A stretch of 64,000 nucleotides of DNA from Azolla caroliniana (GCA_043228905.1 JBHGNT010000034.1:226292-290291), one strand, 5' to 3'; positions 1-12,173 are shown, counted from the first letter of the stretch. Numbers and translations are program-made. The notes: generated by a model from the letters alone, not told the origin.

Positions 1-189
1 GTGTCAGGTGTGGAGTTGTAAGAAGATTCACCATCCCAACAGAAACAGTTGCAAACAGATCTGAACTGATTCCAGCATTTGTAAAAACTGTTGGGGAGAA
101 AAACAGACCATGAAAATGAAATGTACTATACTAATCTCCACCTCTCACCCCATTTGCTTCGATCCCCACAACTTATTCACTCTCCCTTC

Positions 190-790
190 ATGATGTGCTT
201 TGGCCCCCTCACCATCATCACTCCTAAAAACAACCAAATTGCTTCATTCAATCCACCTCCACCATCTCGCCGAATGTCACCAATGTCCTGTGGAATTAAC
301 AACAAAATAAGTAAAAAAATTCCTCATCCCCTCATGAGCTGCTTCGATCCCCCCCACCATCATCACTCCTAAAACAGACACATTGCTTCCTTTAGTCCAC
401 ATCCACCATCTCGCCGAATACCACCAATGTCCTGTGCAATGAATCAACAAAAATGAGAAATTGTTCCTCATCCCCTCATGATTTGCTTCGTTCCCCCGCA
501 CCATCGTCACTCCTAAAAACAAAGAAATTGCTTCAATCAAACCACATCCACCATCTCGCTGAATACCACCTTTGACCTATACAAATAACAACAAAAACAA
601 GTGAATAATGGTTCCTCATCCCCTCATGATTTGCTTCTGTCCCCCCCACCACCATCACTCCTAAAAATAAACAAATTGCTTCAATCAATCCACATCCACC
701 ATCTCGCCGAGTACCACCAATATCCTGTGCAATTAACAACAAAATAAGTGAACAATGATTCCTCTCCCCTCCTGATCTGCTTCAACCCTC
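190..790. repeat. 144-148 bp tandem minisatellite, about 4-5 units
   Basis: Units start near 190, 334, 478, 626 and 772, each with a variant of the motif CCTCATGATTTGCTTC followed by a C-rich stretch, a CATCCACCATCTCGCC block and an AACAACAAAATAAGTGA block. Spacing is 144, 144, 148 and 146 bp. Because 144 is 48 codons, short open frames run across units on the minus strand, but their composition (Trp-, Gly- and His-rich) looks like translated repeat rather than protein. The array lies just beyond the 3' end of the LINE coding region, so it may be the LINE 3' UTR or an independent minisatellite. Confidence 0.85.
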
Positions 791-884
791 ACACCATGAC
801 AAAGTTGCTTCAAATCCCACTACCATCATCCCGCAACATTAAAATAAGCTTCCTACATGCCGCCACCGTCTCCTCCCTGTTATC

Positions 885-3800
885 TCATGTTGTTCGCCAT
901 AAGAATGGTACTGGTGGCGGGAACAACCAAGGAGGTGGCACATAATTCCACCTAACCTCCGTGCCTGCATCTAACATTATAGGAATAGCTGACCAAACTC
1001 GTCGTAATCTCTTTCTTTTTCGAATGGTTGTGTTTCCATAGCCTTTATACCTGTCATACTCACCTTTAACCGAATGTACTAATAAATTCCAAAAAGACTT
1101 TACTTGATCCACAACGTGAATGTCTTCATCATTGTATAACTTGGAGCACCTCGCTTTCCAAAGAACCCATAGAGACAACGAGGAGACAATCTACCAAACA
1201 TAACTCCGCGAGAAGAACTTGACTCCCTGCAAGGATCTCGAAGTAGAATATACCTGAAAACTTCTTACATATAAAGACAATGAAGAATGATTATAATGAT
1301 AAAAAGCCCTTTGTTGATCCAACATTCCCCAAAAGACTGCACCCCACGTAAAAATAGCAGACCTATACTTACGACCTAGAAGCCTAAGAATTCAACACCA
1401 AAAACTTTTTGCGGAAACACATTCCCAAAATGCATGATGCAATGTCTCATCCGCAAACCCACACATAATACATGACCAATTACTCACTGATCCCCTCAAT
1501 AAATGACCTGCATAATGAATCATCAACCACCGAAAATGCAATATCTTATTCATGCATTTAATAGACCAAAGCTGTTTCCAAAACATAACCATATGAGTAG
1601 ATGAAACATTACCTTCCTCCCAATACTTTTTTCCAGCAGGTATCGGCTCGGTCTGCCTCAACATAAAATTCCTGCCAAACGCTACTGAATATTTGAAAAA
1701 AGGAAGGAGTTTAGTCGAAGAGTCAGATATGGATAATTTCCAACCATAATCCGTTGGATCCCACTGCAGGTCATCAATACGTTTAGAGTCTAACACCGAA
1801 ATATGAGATGAAAAATTAACTATTAGTGGACTAGGATCGATACATATATTTTTATCTAATCTAGCAATTACTCGCACTGGCAATTGCTTCACAGCCAACA
1901 TGATTTGAGACTCCTCATCCACTAGTATCAACCTACCATTGTCCAACACTTCATAAAAATAAATGCTACCATTTTGATCATATAACCGAGCTCCTATAAG
2001 TATATTAAGTGTCAAGAACATACCGTACCAACTCTGAAAATGATCGAATTGAAATGTAGGCACTGTGACCTGATACACCCTGGACAATTGTGATAACATG
2101 ATCTTAGCCCCTCTTAAGTTAGATAACCTATTACTTTGCTCCAGCGTAGAGGACTGCATAAACCTTATCCAATCCGCAACCGTACGAGCTGGTCCACTAT
2201 CCATTGCAGCCCATGATAACCTAGGGCGTAAACCCAAAACACATGCAACTTCATCGGTAAATAAAGGATTCCATATCAATTGTTGACGCATAAATTGATG
2301 ATAGCTTTTCGGTGGCAAGAAAACAAGCGCTTGCCGAAGAGTTTCCCATGCCCGAAAAATTCCATTGAAGAAACGCAATGATCCATCATTAGACTTAGGT
2401 AGCTGGAAATCTGCATTAAAGAACCATCTAAGACTATCCTTCCATTGACCACCTACCGAAGGCTTGACCTTATATAGATGTTGCATCCATAGCTTTTTCC
2501 ATAACTCCTCTCATGGCAATAAACTCCTAACAACATGTTTAGTAAGTAAAGCTTTGCTTTGCATAAATGGATCAATCAAACCTAAACCACCTTTTTGTTT
2601 AGGTTGTATCAGAATAGACCAAGCTACATTTGCTACAGGATTGACTAACCTATTGTTCCCCCAAATAAAATTCCGTACTAAACGTTGAACTTTCAACATT
2701 ATTGACCTAGAAAACAGCCATGTAGATGCTATATACCAAATCGAGGACAACAACACCGCATTAGCTACAACTACACGTCCTGCTAAAGATAATTTTTCTT
2801 TATTCCAATATACTAATTTATTTCTTAATCTTAACAATAAGGGTGCAATCATATCTTCTGACTTTAATCCCACACCCACTCGACAACCCAAATACCTAAT
2901 GGACTGACCTTGAGGTATCCATGTGAATCCTAAAGAGGGTACATTAACTGGCGGATCTCCCGAAGCGACCCAAAAACCTGATGACTTATCCCAATTTATC
3001 AATGCACCTGATGCATCTGAGAAATCATCCACGGCCTTTTGCATATGAAACAAATTACCATGTGAGGCCTGAACATATAAAGCTGTATCATCAGCGAATT
3101 CACAATCCACATTTGCGTTTGCTACTGGTAGTGCTAAACCTTTAATATTTACATATGGAGAATTTAAATGTATAGATAATGCTTCGGATACTAACAAAAA
3201 CTGGAAAGGAGCAAGTGGACATCCCTGGCATACAGATCTTGAAATAAAAAAACGCCTACCAATGTCCCTTGCAAATAATAGAGAACTACTTGCATTACGA
3301 TATAATGCTGAAACTCCTCGTATCCAATTACTTGGAAAACCCATCCTAACGAGTGTTCCCTCCATAAAATCCCAGTCCACTCTGTCGTAAGCTTTTTCAA
3401 AATCAAGAAATAACACCGCCAGATCTTGCTTCTGCACTTCAGCGATGGTCACCATTTCCCAAAAGAGAATAATATTATCAAAAATACTTCGCTCTTGCAA
3501 AAAACCTGTCTCGGTATCATGAATCAACTCCGAAAGATAAGGTTGTAACCGTCTAGCTATCGTTTTTGCTAATATCTTATAAATAACATTCAACAAGGTA
3601 ATTGGTCTCCACTGGCTAAGCTCTTCTAACTGTCCACTTGTTTTAGGAATCATATAGATTAAACCCTCCTTCCATTCTTGGGGCATATTTCCAGAATCTA
3701 AAATTTGTTGATAGGCCTTAGTCAGCCCATCACCTATCAAATCCCAATACTGGATATACCATTGAACTCCCAGGCCATCCACACCAGGACAAACATCCTT

Positions 3801-4033
3801 TGCAAGGGCTTTTATTGCTTTAAAAACCTATTGAGTACTTAATGGTTGTAAAAGACAACGTAAAAGATTTCCAGAAACCCTATTCTGAACCCTAGACCAT
3901 ATAATGTCCCTCTTAACCATATCAACCTCAGAAAATGGTCTAGCTTTTAACAAAGCTTCATAATAATCAGAGGCTATTTGTCGCATCTGGCTAGGATCCG
4001 TGGTATAAGAGCCATCAGGACATCTTATATAAG
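885..4033 (-). pseudogene. LINE ORF2 remnant: reverse transcriptase and C-terminal zf-RVT region
   Basis: One reading frame runs from about 4033 down to 885, interrupted by in-frame stops: TAG at 3828-3830, TGA at 2511-2513, TGA near 1390 and at least one more before 1178. No frameshift is needed. Read in order it gives the pre-RT motif CPDGSYTTDP, the finger motif WRPITLLNVIYKILAK, the palm segment FLDFEKAYDRVDWDF holding the first catalytic Asp, SVCQGCPLAPFQFLLV, and the catalytic box FADDTALYVQ. Thumb and linker follow, then a zf-RVT-like end (LHFRWLMIHY, CIMCGFADETLHHAFWEC) and a WVLWKARC tail. These match plant L1-type ORF2 in order and spacing. Known role of the family: target-primed reverse transcription. 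Here it is a pseudogene. Confidence 0.9.
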
Positions 4034-4039
4034 TAGGTA

Positions 4040-4287
4040 GGCTGCGTAGGGGATTGAAATCCCTGCAACATTTGCAAGAGAGAAGACCACATTCGAGTTA
4101 TATAAGTGCTCGAGTGGTTCAAGTAGGGAATCAAATATTGGACTTACAAAAGATTTCTGTTGATTTTAACTATCACAATACATCATCCACATGGGCAGAA
4201 TCGGGAGATAAAGTCAACAAGTTGTTCTTTGCAGTGCATAATCATCATAAGTCATCAGCTAGGATATCTAGATTGAGGTGCCGATAA
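4040..4287 (+). pseudogene. Inverted fragment of LINE ORF2 (linker between endonuclease and RT)
   Basis: The plus-strand frame from about 4054 contains TWAESGDKVNKLFFAVHNHH followed by KSSARISRLRC. This corresponds to the conserved W-x-EGDKNTKFFH block found just upstream of the RT in plant L1-like ORF2 proteins. It ends at RLRC, while the minus-strand ORF2 begins with RCPDGSYTTD, so the two pieces abut or overlap by about two codons in the ancestral protein but are now in opposite orientation. It is not an independent gene: there is no conserved start and it stops within a few codons of the junction. Confidence 0.75.
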
Positions 4288-4559
4288 AAGTTCTCAAAAC
4301 TATGGAAGATTTAGAGATTTCTTGATTGTCCTTAGGGTTTGCTGGTGTATGACAGATTCCATCTTCTTATTGTCCATATAAGTTCTGTTGCGAGATATGA
4401 TGAAGCCAACCAATAAATAATACATGCCATGCTTGCAAAGTTTGACAATGAAACATATTGAATTGTATTTGGTAAGGTGATATAAGTAAGGTTCATGAAA
4501 TATGATAGAAGGATGCCATCCAGAATATGTCCGCCTTGACATCCTTAATCCTTACCAAG

Positions 4560-4919
4560 GGAGGGAGGGAGACATAGAACCAACGAACGAACGAACGAAC
4601 CATTTCTCTCAGTTAAATCCGTCTCATATTACTCTTCGCCATCGCCATCGCCTCCGCCCGTTTGGGTTTTATATTTAGGCTCTCCGTCCCTCCCTCTCAC
4701 AGAATCTGCTCTTCCTCGCTGTCCTGCTTTCATGCGGGGTACTCTTCTGATCTCGATACCTCCATAGCCTTTTTTTCTCTCTTCTTTCCTTCATACCTTC
4801 TTCTTTAACAGATCCCTGCACTGGCAGCCTTGCAGATCTATATATCAATCGCGAGGAGATGCAGCTTTGATTTCCCACTTCGTCTCTGAATCATCAGTCA
4901 AAGTCTTTACCTCATCAGC
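4560..4919 (+). promoter_or_regulatory. Likely promoter and 5' UTR of the SH3 gene
   Basis: This stretch holds a short (GAAC)n microsatellite near 4580-4600, a CG-rich CGCCATCGCCATCG segment, a TATA-like TTTATATTTA near 4668, and a long pyrimidine-rich tract (about 4680-4800) of the kind common in plant leaders. The start codon is at 4920. No transcription start can be fixed from sequence alone. Confidence 0.35.
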
Positions 4920-7900
4920 ATGGACGCCATCCGCAAACAAGCGAGTAAGCTGAGGGAGCAGGTGGCCAAGCAGCAACAGGTATATTCATCACTCACAGAG
5001 AGAAACAGAGAGCTGATCTCAACAATAGAAGAAATAAAAAAGAATGCCCTTGATCTCCTGTCTTGTTATCATAGATCCAGGACATCTAGGCTTTAAGGAC
5101 CACTTGTGATGGGATTCTTTCTGATTTGATATAAGTATGTGAAAAGCCAAGTAGATCATGGTAGATTCCATTTCTTGAGAGGGCTATCACCTTCATACAT
5201 GCTGTGTAATGTAACCATCACGCGTAACACTGATCTTGACCCATGAATTAAATAGAACTTGCAAGAGCTGCTCTAATTCTGCTATTCCGTTTCCATTTTA
5301 CGTGGTTGTGCATGCGGTTTTCTTTCAAAAAAAGGAAGGAAAAGAAAAGTAAAGAAAAGAAAATAATGTGGTTTGAGGGTAGTTGCATCAAGAATGCAGT
5401 AACACTATCTGGTGTTTGACATTTCAGGCTGTGCTGAAGCAATTTGCGGGTTATGGGGGTTCACAAGGAGCAGATGTCATTCCGGGGGAGACTGAAAGCC
5501 AAAGACACCAGCAGCTGGAAAGGCTGTACATTTCTACCCGATCTGGCAAGGTCTTGTTGTTTTAGAATTGTACTGAATACAGCAAAGGCACCCTGGGATC
5601 TACGAGATTATTGATTTTCTATCCAAGTTAAAAAAATCTGGTTACCATTTCTCTTAATATTATTTATATGTGCAGCACTTTCAAAAAGACATAGTTAGAG
5701 GAACTGAAGGCTTCATATCTGCTGGCTCGAAACAGCTTGAAGCTTGTACGTTCTTAATATTTATCGATATCTGGTTCTTTCTTCTGTTTATCTATATACT
5801 ACCAGTAAAGGAGATGCTGCTTTTGCATGCGTGCCTGAGAACATCATGCAAAAACTTTGATTGACCTACTTGACAGTTGAAATTATGAAACTTTAGTTCT
5901 GATCACCTGAGTATTAACACGTGTCATTATGCTTTCAAAGAAGTACTAGACAAATGAGCAAATGCATATTTCATCTTCTTTTTGCGTGAAGTAGAAGAGG
6001 TACATAAAGGCACTTTCTGCTTCTACAAGCTTGGATGTTTGACTACTTGGAATGGCAGGTACAAAATTAGCTGAAGATTGTTGCAAGTATGGGCTAGAAG
6101 GACCAAATCTTACTGGGGCTCTTGCACGGGCTTCCAATGTCTTTGGAAATGCAGTGCTTCAGATGGAGAAGGAGCGCGAGATACTGCACCGGTCCCTTGG
6201 AACTCAGGTTACTTAAGTTATTAGTTCTTTGTTAATCTAAATTTTTTGCCTTATACAGACTGTGGAGGGAGTCCTGGTGCTGAATCTGAGATCTGAGGCT
6301 TACATTTACATTGTTATTCTCTGAGCAGATAAATTTTTATATAGAATGGTTTCAGAAATAGCTTTATAGTCTTTTGACCTGCTATTCACATCACTCCTCC
6401 CTGTTTCTATTGTCCATTCAATTTCTAGTGAGTGCTATTGAGATATGGGATAATGATTGCTGTTTGGCTTTCTCCCATGAATTGACTTTCAATTTTGCAG
6501 TGATTTAGCACTGTTTGCTTGCAATATCTTTCAATGATGCTTCAAAATAGTTATTTATTTTATTCATGAACTCTAATCTTCTTCTTCCAGGTTGCAGAGC
6601 CTCTGCGTGCCATGGTAATGGGGGCTCCATTGGAGGATGCACGCCACCTTTGTCAACGGTATGATCGCCTACGTCAGGATGCAGAAAATCAGGTTCTGTA
6701 TCATCCAACAGAAAACTAGTTCTCTTACACAGCATGAGACTAATGGTAAATGATATCGGTGGAAATAGGCAATGGAGGTGTCCCGGAGGAAGTCAAAAGA
6801 AGCAGGTGGAAGTATTGAGAATACCTACAAATTGCAAGCAGCAGAGTCGAAGTTAGCAGAACTTACATCAGCTATGATGACAGTGGGAAAGGAGGCAGCA
6901 GCAGCCATGGTTGCAGTTGAGGCTCAGCAGCAACGCCTTACTCTTCAACGGCTAATTGCTATGGTGGGATTTAGAATTCAAAAATTTGTACGAAATATCA
7001 ATTTAGAATTGCAAAGAATTTTATCCGGGGCCATTGTTCTTGCATCTTGTGACCGGCCACTTAAACCCTTGAAATTTAGAATTCAAACTTTTGTGTTTGT
7101 TTGCTTTCACTTAAGAAGGTATATAGTGCACCTATATATTTTGGGTTTGTATGTACGTTTATCTATATAGGCACGAAAACGTATTCGTGTGCATAGAAAC
7201 ATTTTCTATCTCATTAAACCCTAAACCCTAAACCCTAAACCCTAAACCCTAAACCCATATACCTTATTTCTGTGGTTCTTTGTGTCCATATGTTTGTAAC
7301 CCCACATTTTACATTCTGAATATATCTACATTCCTAGAACATATTGACCTGAATTGTTGAATCTGGATAGTTTGGGCTAGAATCACGAAGAGCACTTCTT
7401 GTGCACTCCGTCTCTGATATAGAACACATCATATGTGGCAATATTTACATTTTATTCTCGTGTCGATAATGCAAGTTTACCACGATACCACAATGCTTTT
7501 GTGTAGGTTGAAGCTGAACGATTATATCATCAGCGTACTTCGGAAATTCTTGATCAATTACATGTGCAGGTAGTCTTGAACACAGGTTTTCACATCTGTG
7601 CCCTTATGACTTAAAAGATCTGAGTGCTTATTATTATTTAATTATTATGTAAGCTATGATCCTTCTTAAATAATGCATGTTGAGGAAAGTTATTATGTTG
7701 ATGGTTCTGTCATTTCTATTTTACTAACAATATGCAATCCCAAAATGTTCAGATGGTTGCAGAGCGTCAACGTAGTGAAGTAACTCCATCCATTTCTGCA
7801 TTACCTGATTCATATGTGCCACCTCCTTCCTATGATGAAATCAAATCAAATGGCTTTGATCATACTTCTGCAGCAACTGCAACACAGAAAGCAATGTATT

Positions 7901-9268
7901 TCTTGGCAGAGGTACAACATGCTTGAATACTGTTTCTATAAAGTGATATTGTGGGGTCCATGTTTGCGTTTGCAGAAATCAGAAAGAAAGTATGAGAATT
8001 TCTTTCTGGTTTTAATAAAAGTAGTCCATAACATGTATTATGCTTATTTGACCTCAGAGAGTGATACAAAATTTGTCCAACAGCTTGATGATGTGTGCAT
8101 TGAAATGCAGGTCATTCACTCTTTTGAAGGTGAGGCACCTGGAGAGCTGTCTCTAGTGGCTGGTGACTATGTTGTCGTTCGCCAGGTGTGACATTCATTC
8201 TCTTCTTAATTTTGTAGTTACTGAGGATCAAACTTCATGCGTGAAGGAAATGCATTAGGCAGTTTTTTGTGGCAAAGATTAAGCTTGGCACTGCTAGGTA
8301 TTGATGCCAATGTATGCAATAATTTTTTTATTAAAGTTCAAAAGGCTCTAGTATATTGTAACTCTAGAATGAGTCATGGGCTGATGCTTGCGTTCAGATC
8401 TCTAAATCTTGAAGTTAAGAGATGCCATGCAATTGTACAACTCTACACGCGTGTCTATGATTTGGTATACGTGCCATCTATTTTATAGTGGCAAACCATA
8501 TACTTGCCATCAATTTTATATCTCCTTACTCCACTGTACTTCAGAGCAATTACCTTTATTGTGGTGACAGTTATCTGTTGAATATAAATGTTCTCGATTT
8601 GAATATCCTTCTATGTAACTAGATGCTTGCATTGGATGGTTGTGGTCCCTAGCTTGATTTTGTTGAGTAATTGCATTAGGTCAATAAAGTAAAGGGTGAA
8701 GGCTATTTATTTCCTGCTGATATCCTTTCTCCCTGCAGCTTCCAAACGTGTATATCCATAATCAATATGCCAGCCCAACTGTGTCCAATTGTGTAGAGAG
8801 AGAGAGAGAGCAAGAGAGGCGAAGGCTATTTATTTCCTGCTGAACATGTACATCCATAATCAATATACCAGCCCCTTCACCTATTTATTTCCTGCTGATA
8901 TCCTTTCTCCCTGCAGCTTCCAAACGTGTATATCCATAATCAATATGCCAGCCCAACTGTGTCCAATTGTGTAGAGAGAGAGAGAGAGCAAGAGAGGCGA
9001 AGGCTATTTATTTCCTGCTGAACATGTACATCCATAATCAATATACCAGCCCCTTCACCTATTTATTTCCTGCTGATATCCTTTCTCCCTGCAGCTTCCA
9101 AACGTGTATATCCATAATCAATATGCCAGACCAACTGTGTCCAATTGTGTAGAGAGAGAGAGAGCAAGAGAGGCGAAGGCTATTTATTTCCTGCTGAACA
9201 TGTACAATCAATATACCAGCCCAACTATCTCCAACTGTGTATAGAGGGAGGGGGAGGGAGAGGAGAGA

Positions 9269-9300
<32 letters not shown>

Positions 9301-9450
9301 AATGTCTGAGGGTGATTTGAATAGGTTTCCCCAACTGGGTGGTCTGAAGGAGAATGCAAAGCCAGGTGTGGTTGGTTTCCATCATCACATGTGGAACGAC
9401 GGCAACGAGCACCAGCAAGTAAAGTAGTCGAGGCTGGTTCAATTTTGTAA
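4920..9450 (+). CDS. SH3P2-like: SH3 domain-containing protein, SH3P2 family (BAR-like plus SH3)
   Basis: Ten exons with GT-AG introns join in frame to a 373-residue protein: 4920-4979, 5428-5550, 5676-5745, 6059-6207, 6591-6692, 6769-6963, 7507-7569, 7753-7911, 8111-8185 and 9325-9450. It starts MDAIRKQASKLREQVAKQQQ, the family's hallmark N terminus. Residues 1 to about 255 are helical and BAR-like (VAEPLRAMVMGAPLEDARHL; RLTLQRLIAMVEAERLYHQR across exons 6-7). A proline-rich linker (YVPPPSYDEI, exon 8) leads to an SH3 domain at about 308-363 split by the last intron. The length matches Arabidopsis SH3P2 (about 370). Family knowledge: these proteins bind phosphoinositides, bend membrane, and act in clathrin-linked trafficking, cell-plate formation and autophagosome formation. 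SH3 oddity: the usual GWFPxxYVE reads GWFPSSHVE, with His354 replacing the ligand-pocket Tyr; the Trp of GWSEGE (338) is kept. The last intron (1139 bp) is repeat-filled. The exact orthologue among SH3P1-3 is uncertain. Confidence 0.93.
7215..7256. repeat. Interstitial telomere-type repeat, (TAAACCC)6
   Basis: Six perfect heptamers of the Arabidopsis-type plant telomere motif (CCCTAAA/TTTAGGG) lie in intron 6 of the SH3 gene. Short telo-box arrays are common near plant genes and occur in introns. It shows that the host motif is the heptamer, which matters for the hexamer repeat inside the PLE at 21661-21898. Confidence 0.95.
8703..9236. repeat. 178-bp tandem repeat, 3 units, in the last intron of the SH3 gene
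   Basis: Units begin at 8703, 8881 and 9059, exactly 178 bp apart and nearly identical, and each carries a (GA)n tract of variable length. Each unit is itself a partial duplication: CTATTTATTTCCTGCTGA occurs twice per unit, followed by related CCATAATCAATAT(G/A)CCAG blocks. Each unit contains a pyrimidine tract ending in CTGCAG, which resembles a 3' splice acceptor. The sequence is unrelated to the 178-bp satellite starting near 15957 despite the same period. Confidence 0.9.
9241..9301. repeat. Purine tract and (TTGA)n microsatellite before the last SH3 exon
   Basis: A GGGAGG/GAGA purine run (9243-9270) is followed by about seven TTGA tetramers (9271-9300), ending 24 bp before the acceptor of exon 10 (AG at 9323-9324). 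It replaces the usual pyrimidine tract close to the acceptor. Confidence 0.85.
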
Positions 9451-12173
9451 GGCTTCTTGTGGTGTTACATGGGCTTGCAAAGACGAGGTCATGCCGTATT
9501 CACTGTCATTCGAAGGAATTGCACTCTTTGCATGTAGGATCCTTTTTTCTATTCCATTGTCAAGTTTGATTGTTGATGGATGCAATGCAATTACAAGGCG
9601 CTAATTGCTTTTTTATCGTGCACACATGATGATTCATGGGTGATCGATGGGGCACATTAGATTTTGGTGGGTGCCACTGCCATTTTATGCTCTTAGCATA
9701 TCCAATAGCTAAGACGTGAAAGGGGACAACTATCGCTAATCTTGTATTAGTGTCACATTAACTATGACATCATCTTGAAAAATATAGTATTGTTTCTATG
9801 TATTGTTAGCCGCATTCTTACAATTAAAGAACAGAAGTTTGAGTTAGTATATTCCAGGAGGAAATTAAGATCCAGAAGATGGTTCCAACAGAGCTATATA
9901 TCTCAAATGGTTTTGTTTGGTTTGCAGCTTCCTCATGCATGTGTACAAATCTTATTTGATCAGCTATTGTTAGTTGCTGTGCTTATTTGCTTCTAGAGAC
10001 TGAGCCCTGGCAACTAAATAATTGTCCATTACTGGTTCCTATCAAATGAATTATCAATACTAGGTATTATGTCAGAATGGTAGGCACTGTATTTATGTTT
10101 ATGGGCTAAGGCAAGGTGCCATCCTGTTAGTCAATGCTCGGCATAATTCTTCTCTTTGTTTTAGACTCTTAGGAGAAACAATCAAGTCCCATAAAGATAG
10201 GGATGTACATTACTGTCAGTGAGATTCCACTCATTATTTTGATGTCAGGTTATGAATGTTCAGTTTTAAAGCGTGCGGCAGCATTTGATATGTTTCTTTG
10301 GTGTAAGCAAGCATTTGGCATGCTATGATTATGGTCAAATTTTGTAGGTTTTACGCATCTAAGTTGTTAAATCATCTCTACTGGTTGATGCGTTAGTATT
10401 GATTGTCATTCGTTTGATGAGGGGTTGATAAGTACCTCCCATCCCCATTCTATCTGATAACTAGCTCCCTTCTCATTCCGTGTGCAGGATTTTTGTAGTT
10501 CCTTGTGATGTGTTGGTGGGATTCTTCTTTTGCACTAACAACAATTGAGAAGGCCCTCCTAGTCTTCCCCTCTTACTAGAATCATCTAACCACCAACAAT
10601 TATCGCTACCATTATCGTCCTAGATTAGGTGATTGGTAAATAATCTACCAATGTGCTTATCATATTTGCATTACAATACTTCAAAGGGATGGAAGAAGTC
10701 TCTATCAATTTGTCTCTAGTTGACAGAAAATATTTCTTATTGATGTGGAATTGAGTTTCAACTTGAGCTTTTCCCCCTAAACAGGAATGGCAAAATCTTT
10801 CATATGTTATCTATTAGTTATCTTACAAAAGGAAGGTTTACAGGTGCTGAAAACAGGGTATATCGATTAAATGAAGGTTTTCCCTCTTTGGGGATCTCCA
10901 AGCCCGCGTGCAAATAGGGATTATTCATGTGGTTAAAGCAAAACTCCTTTGTATAAAAAAGCTTGAACACACACCAAATCCAAACTTATACAGTTAGAGT
11001 GATATTGCATTTACAAACTAGCCGTTGTGAGAAGCCATTCCTAAAGTGCAAGGTTGTTTGAATGAGTAATCTCATTTTTAGGTGTCTTTGTCTCTTTTGT
11101 ACATGTACATTTATTCATGTGGCTGAAAGTTAATTCTGTACTGTGTACTTCAATGTAACAATGAAGGAAACTTTTTATGGTTAATTGATGGTATATTTCC
11201 AAACTTTTAATTGTAAAATCCCTCTACCCAACAATGATATCTCTAAAGCTTAGTCATGATGCTATATAACTAAAGGAGTGTTAGTGGTCAAATGGAATGT
11301 ATGTTATTTGGTAATAGGTCAAAAATGTAAAATGATAGGGTACATTTAGTGGGTAGTTGGGTAGGAAGTAAACACACCTTTCAAGCATTTGTAAATTGCC
11401 CTTTATGGGTAAGAATTCCATCATTGCCATGGAAGACTTTCATAGAATACGTCTCATGTTCAACAAGTCTCCGAAGAAGTCAATGGTGCGTGACAAATTA
11501 AATTGACATCCATGGCATAATTATTTGATTGAAACCATATTCATTCCCTGGTTTTTGGGGACTTCAATGGGCTCCTTGTTCATACATCCCTTTTAATGCA
11601 TGTAATGTACCACCTAAAGTTACATGTTTTCAGATCAAGATTGAAACTCTTAACATTATGTACTCAAAGCAATTCGGAAAGCCCAATGCATTCCTCACCA
11701 TCCATCACCCACGCCCCCTTCCTCCAAAAACTTTGGATAGTATGATGAGCATATATAGTCAAGGAATTAAATCAGTCATATTAAAACATCCGTGCAACAC
11801 ATGTGAAGTGTAGCTCGTAGCATGCACACTCACAAAATTTGCTGAATTTACATCATGTGTCCACGGCCATCCCACCCCCTTCCTCTCTTGTTTTGTTATT
11901 CGGTGTTTGTGTTTGAAATCTGTTCCCATCCTATTTTGGTCATGGAAACCAACCGGGACTTTTAACTGCTTCTGCTGCTACTCCAAACCTTCCAAAGTCT
12001 CTTTCGTGTCAATGGAAGGATCTTAATGATAATCTCATACCCAGAAACTAAAACCTGTCGAAGATGTGAAGCGACACAGGAGACAGAGGAAACAGAGGGA
12101 GCGAAGATCGTCGCCCATCGCCACCTGTTTTTTCATTTTCTCTACCAGAAGTTTCCGATACCGCTTAGGCTTC
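9451..12173. other. Intergenic stretch, no gene recognised
   Basis: The sequence is AT-rich with many stops in all frames. The longest plus-strand frame (11529-11813, 94 codons) has no recognisable domain and no exon-like neighbours. I see no LTR, RT or transposase motif. The region must hold the SH3 gene 3' UTR and the cyclophilin promoter, but no confident polyadenylation or TATA element can be assigned. An in-frame ATG at 12066 would extend the cyclophilin by 36 basic residues. Confidence 0.6.

Larger units (their letters stand above)
885..4287 (-). mobile_element. L1-like LINE (non-LTR retrotransposon), 5'-truncated and 5'-inverted
   Basis: The minus-strand part (885 to about 4033) carries ORF2 reverse transcriptase through the C-terminal zinc-binding region. 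A short upstream ORF2 segment lies in the opposite orientation at 4040-4287. The endonuclease (APE) domain is absent, so the copy is 5'-truncated. The inverted segment ends, in its own sense, at almost the same ORF2 position where the minus-strand part begins, which is the arrangement left by twin priming during LINE integration. The 3' poly(A) and target-site duplications could not be placed. The element is dead and lies head-to-head with the SH3 gene at 4920. Confidence 0.85.

Noticed and set aside
12066-12173. Upstream ATG extending the cyclophilin by 36 residues
   Set aside because: The extension is Arg-rich and low-complexity with no targeting-peptide character I can defend, and the ATG at 12174 gives the family-typical MSVSL start. 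It is not excluded as an alternative start.
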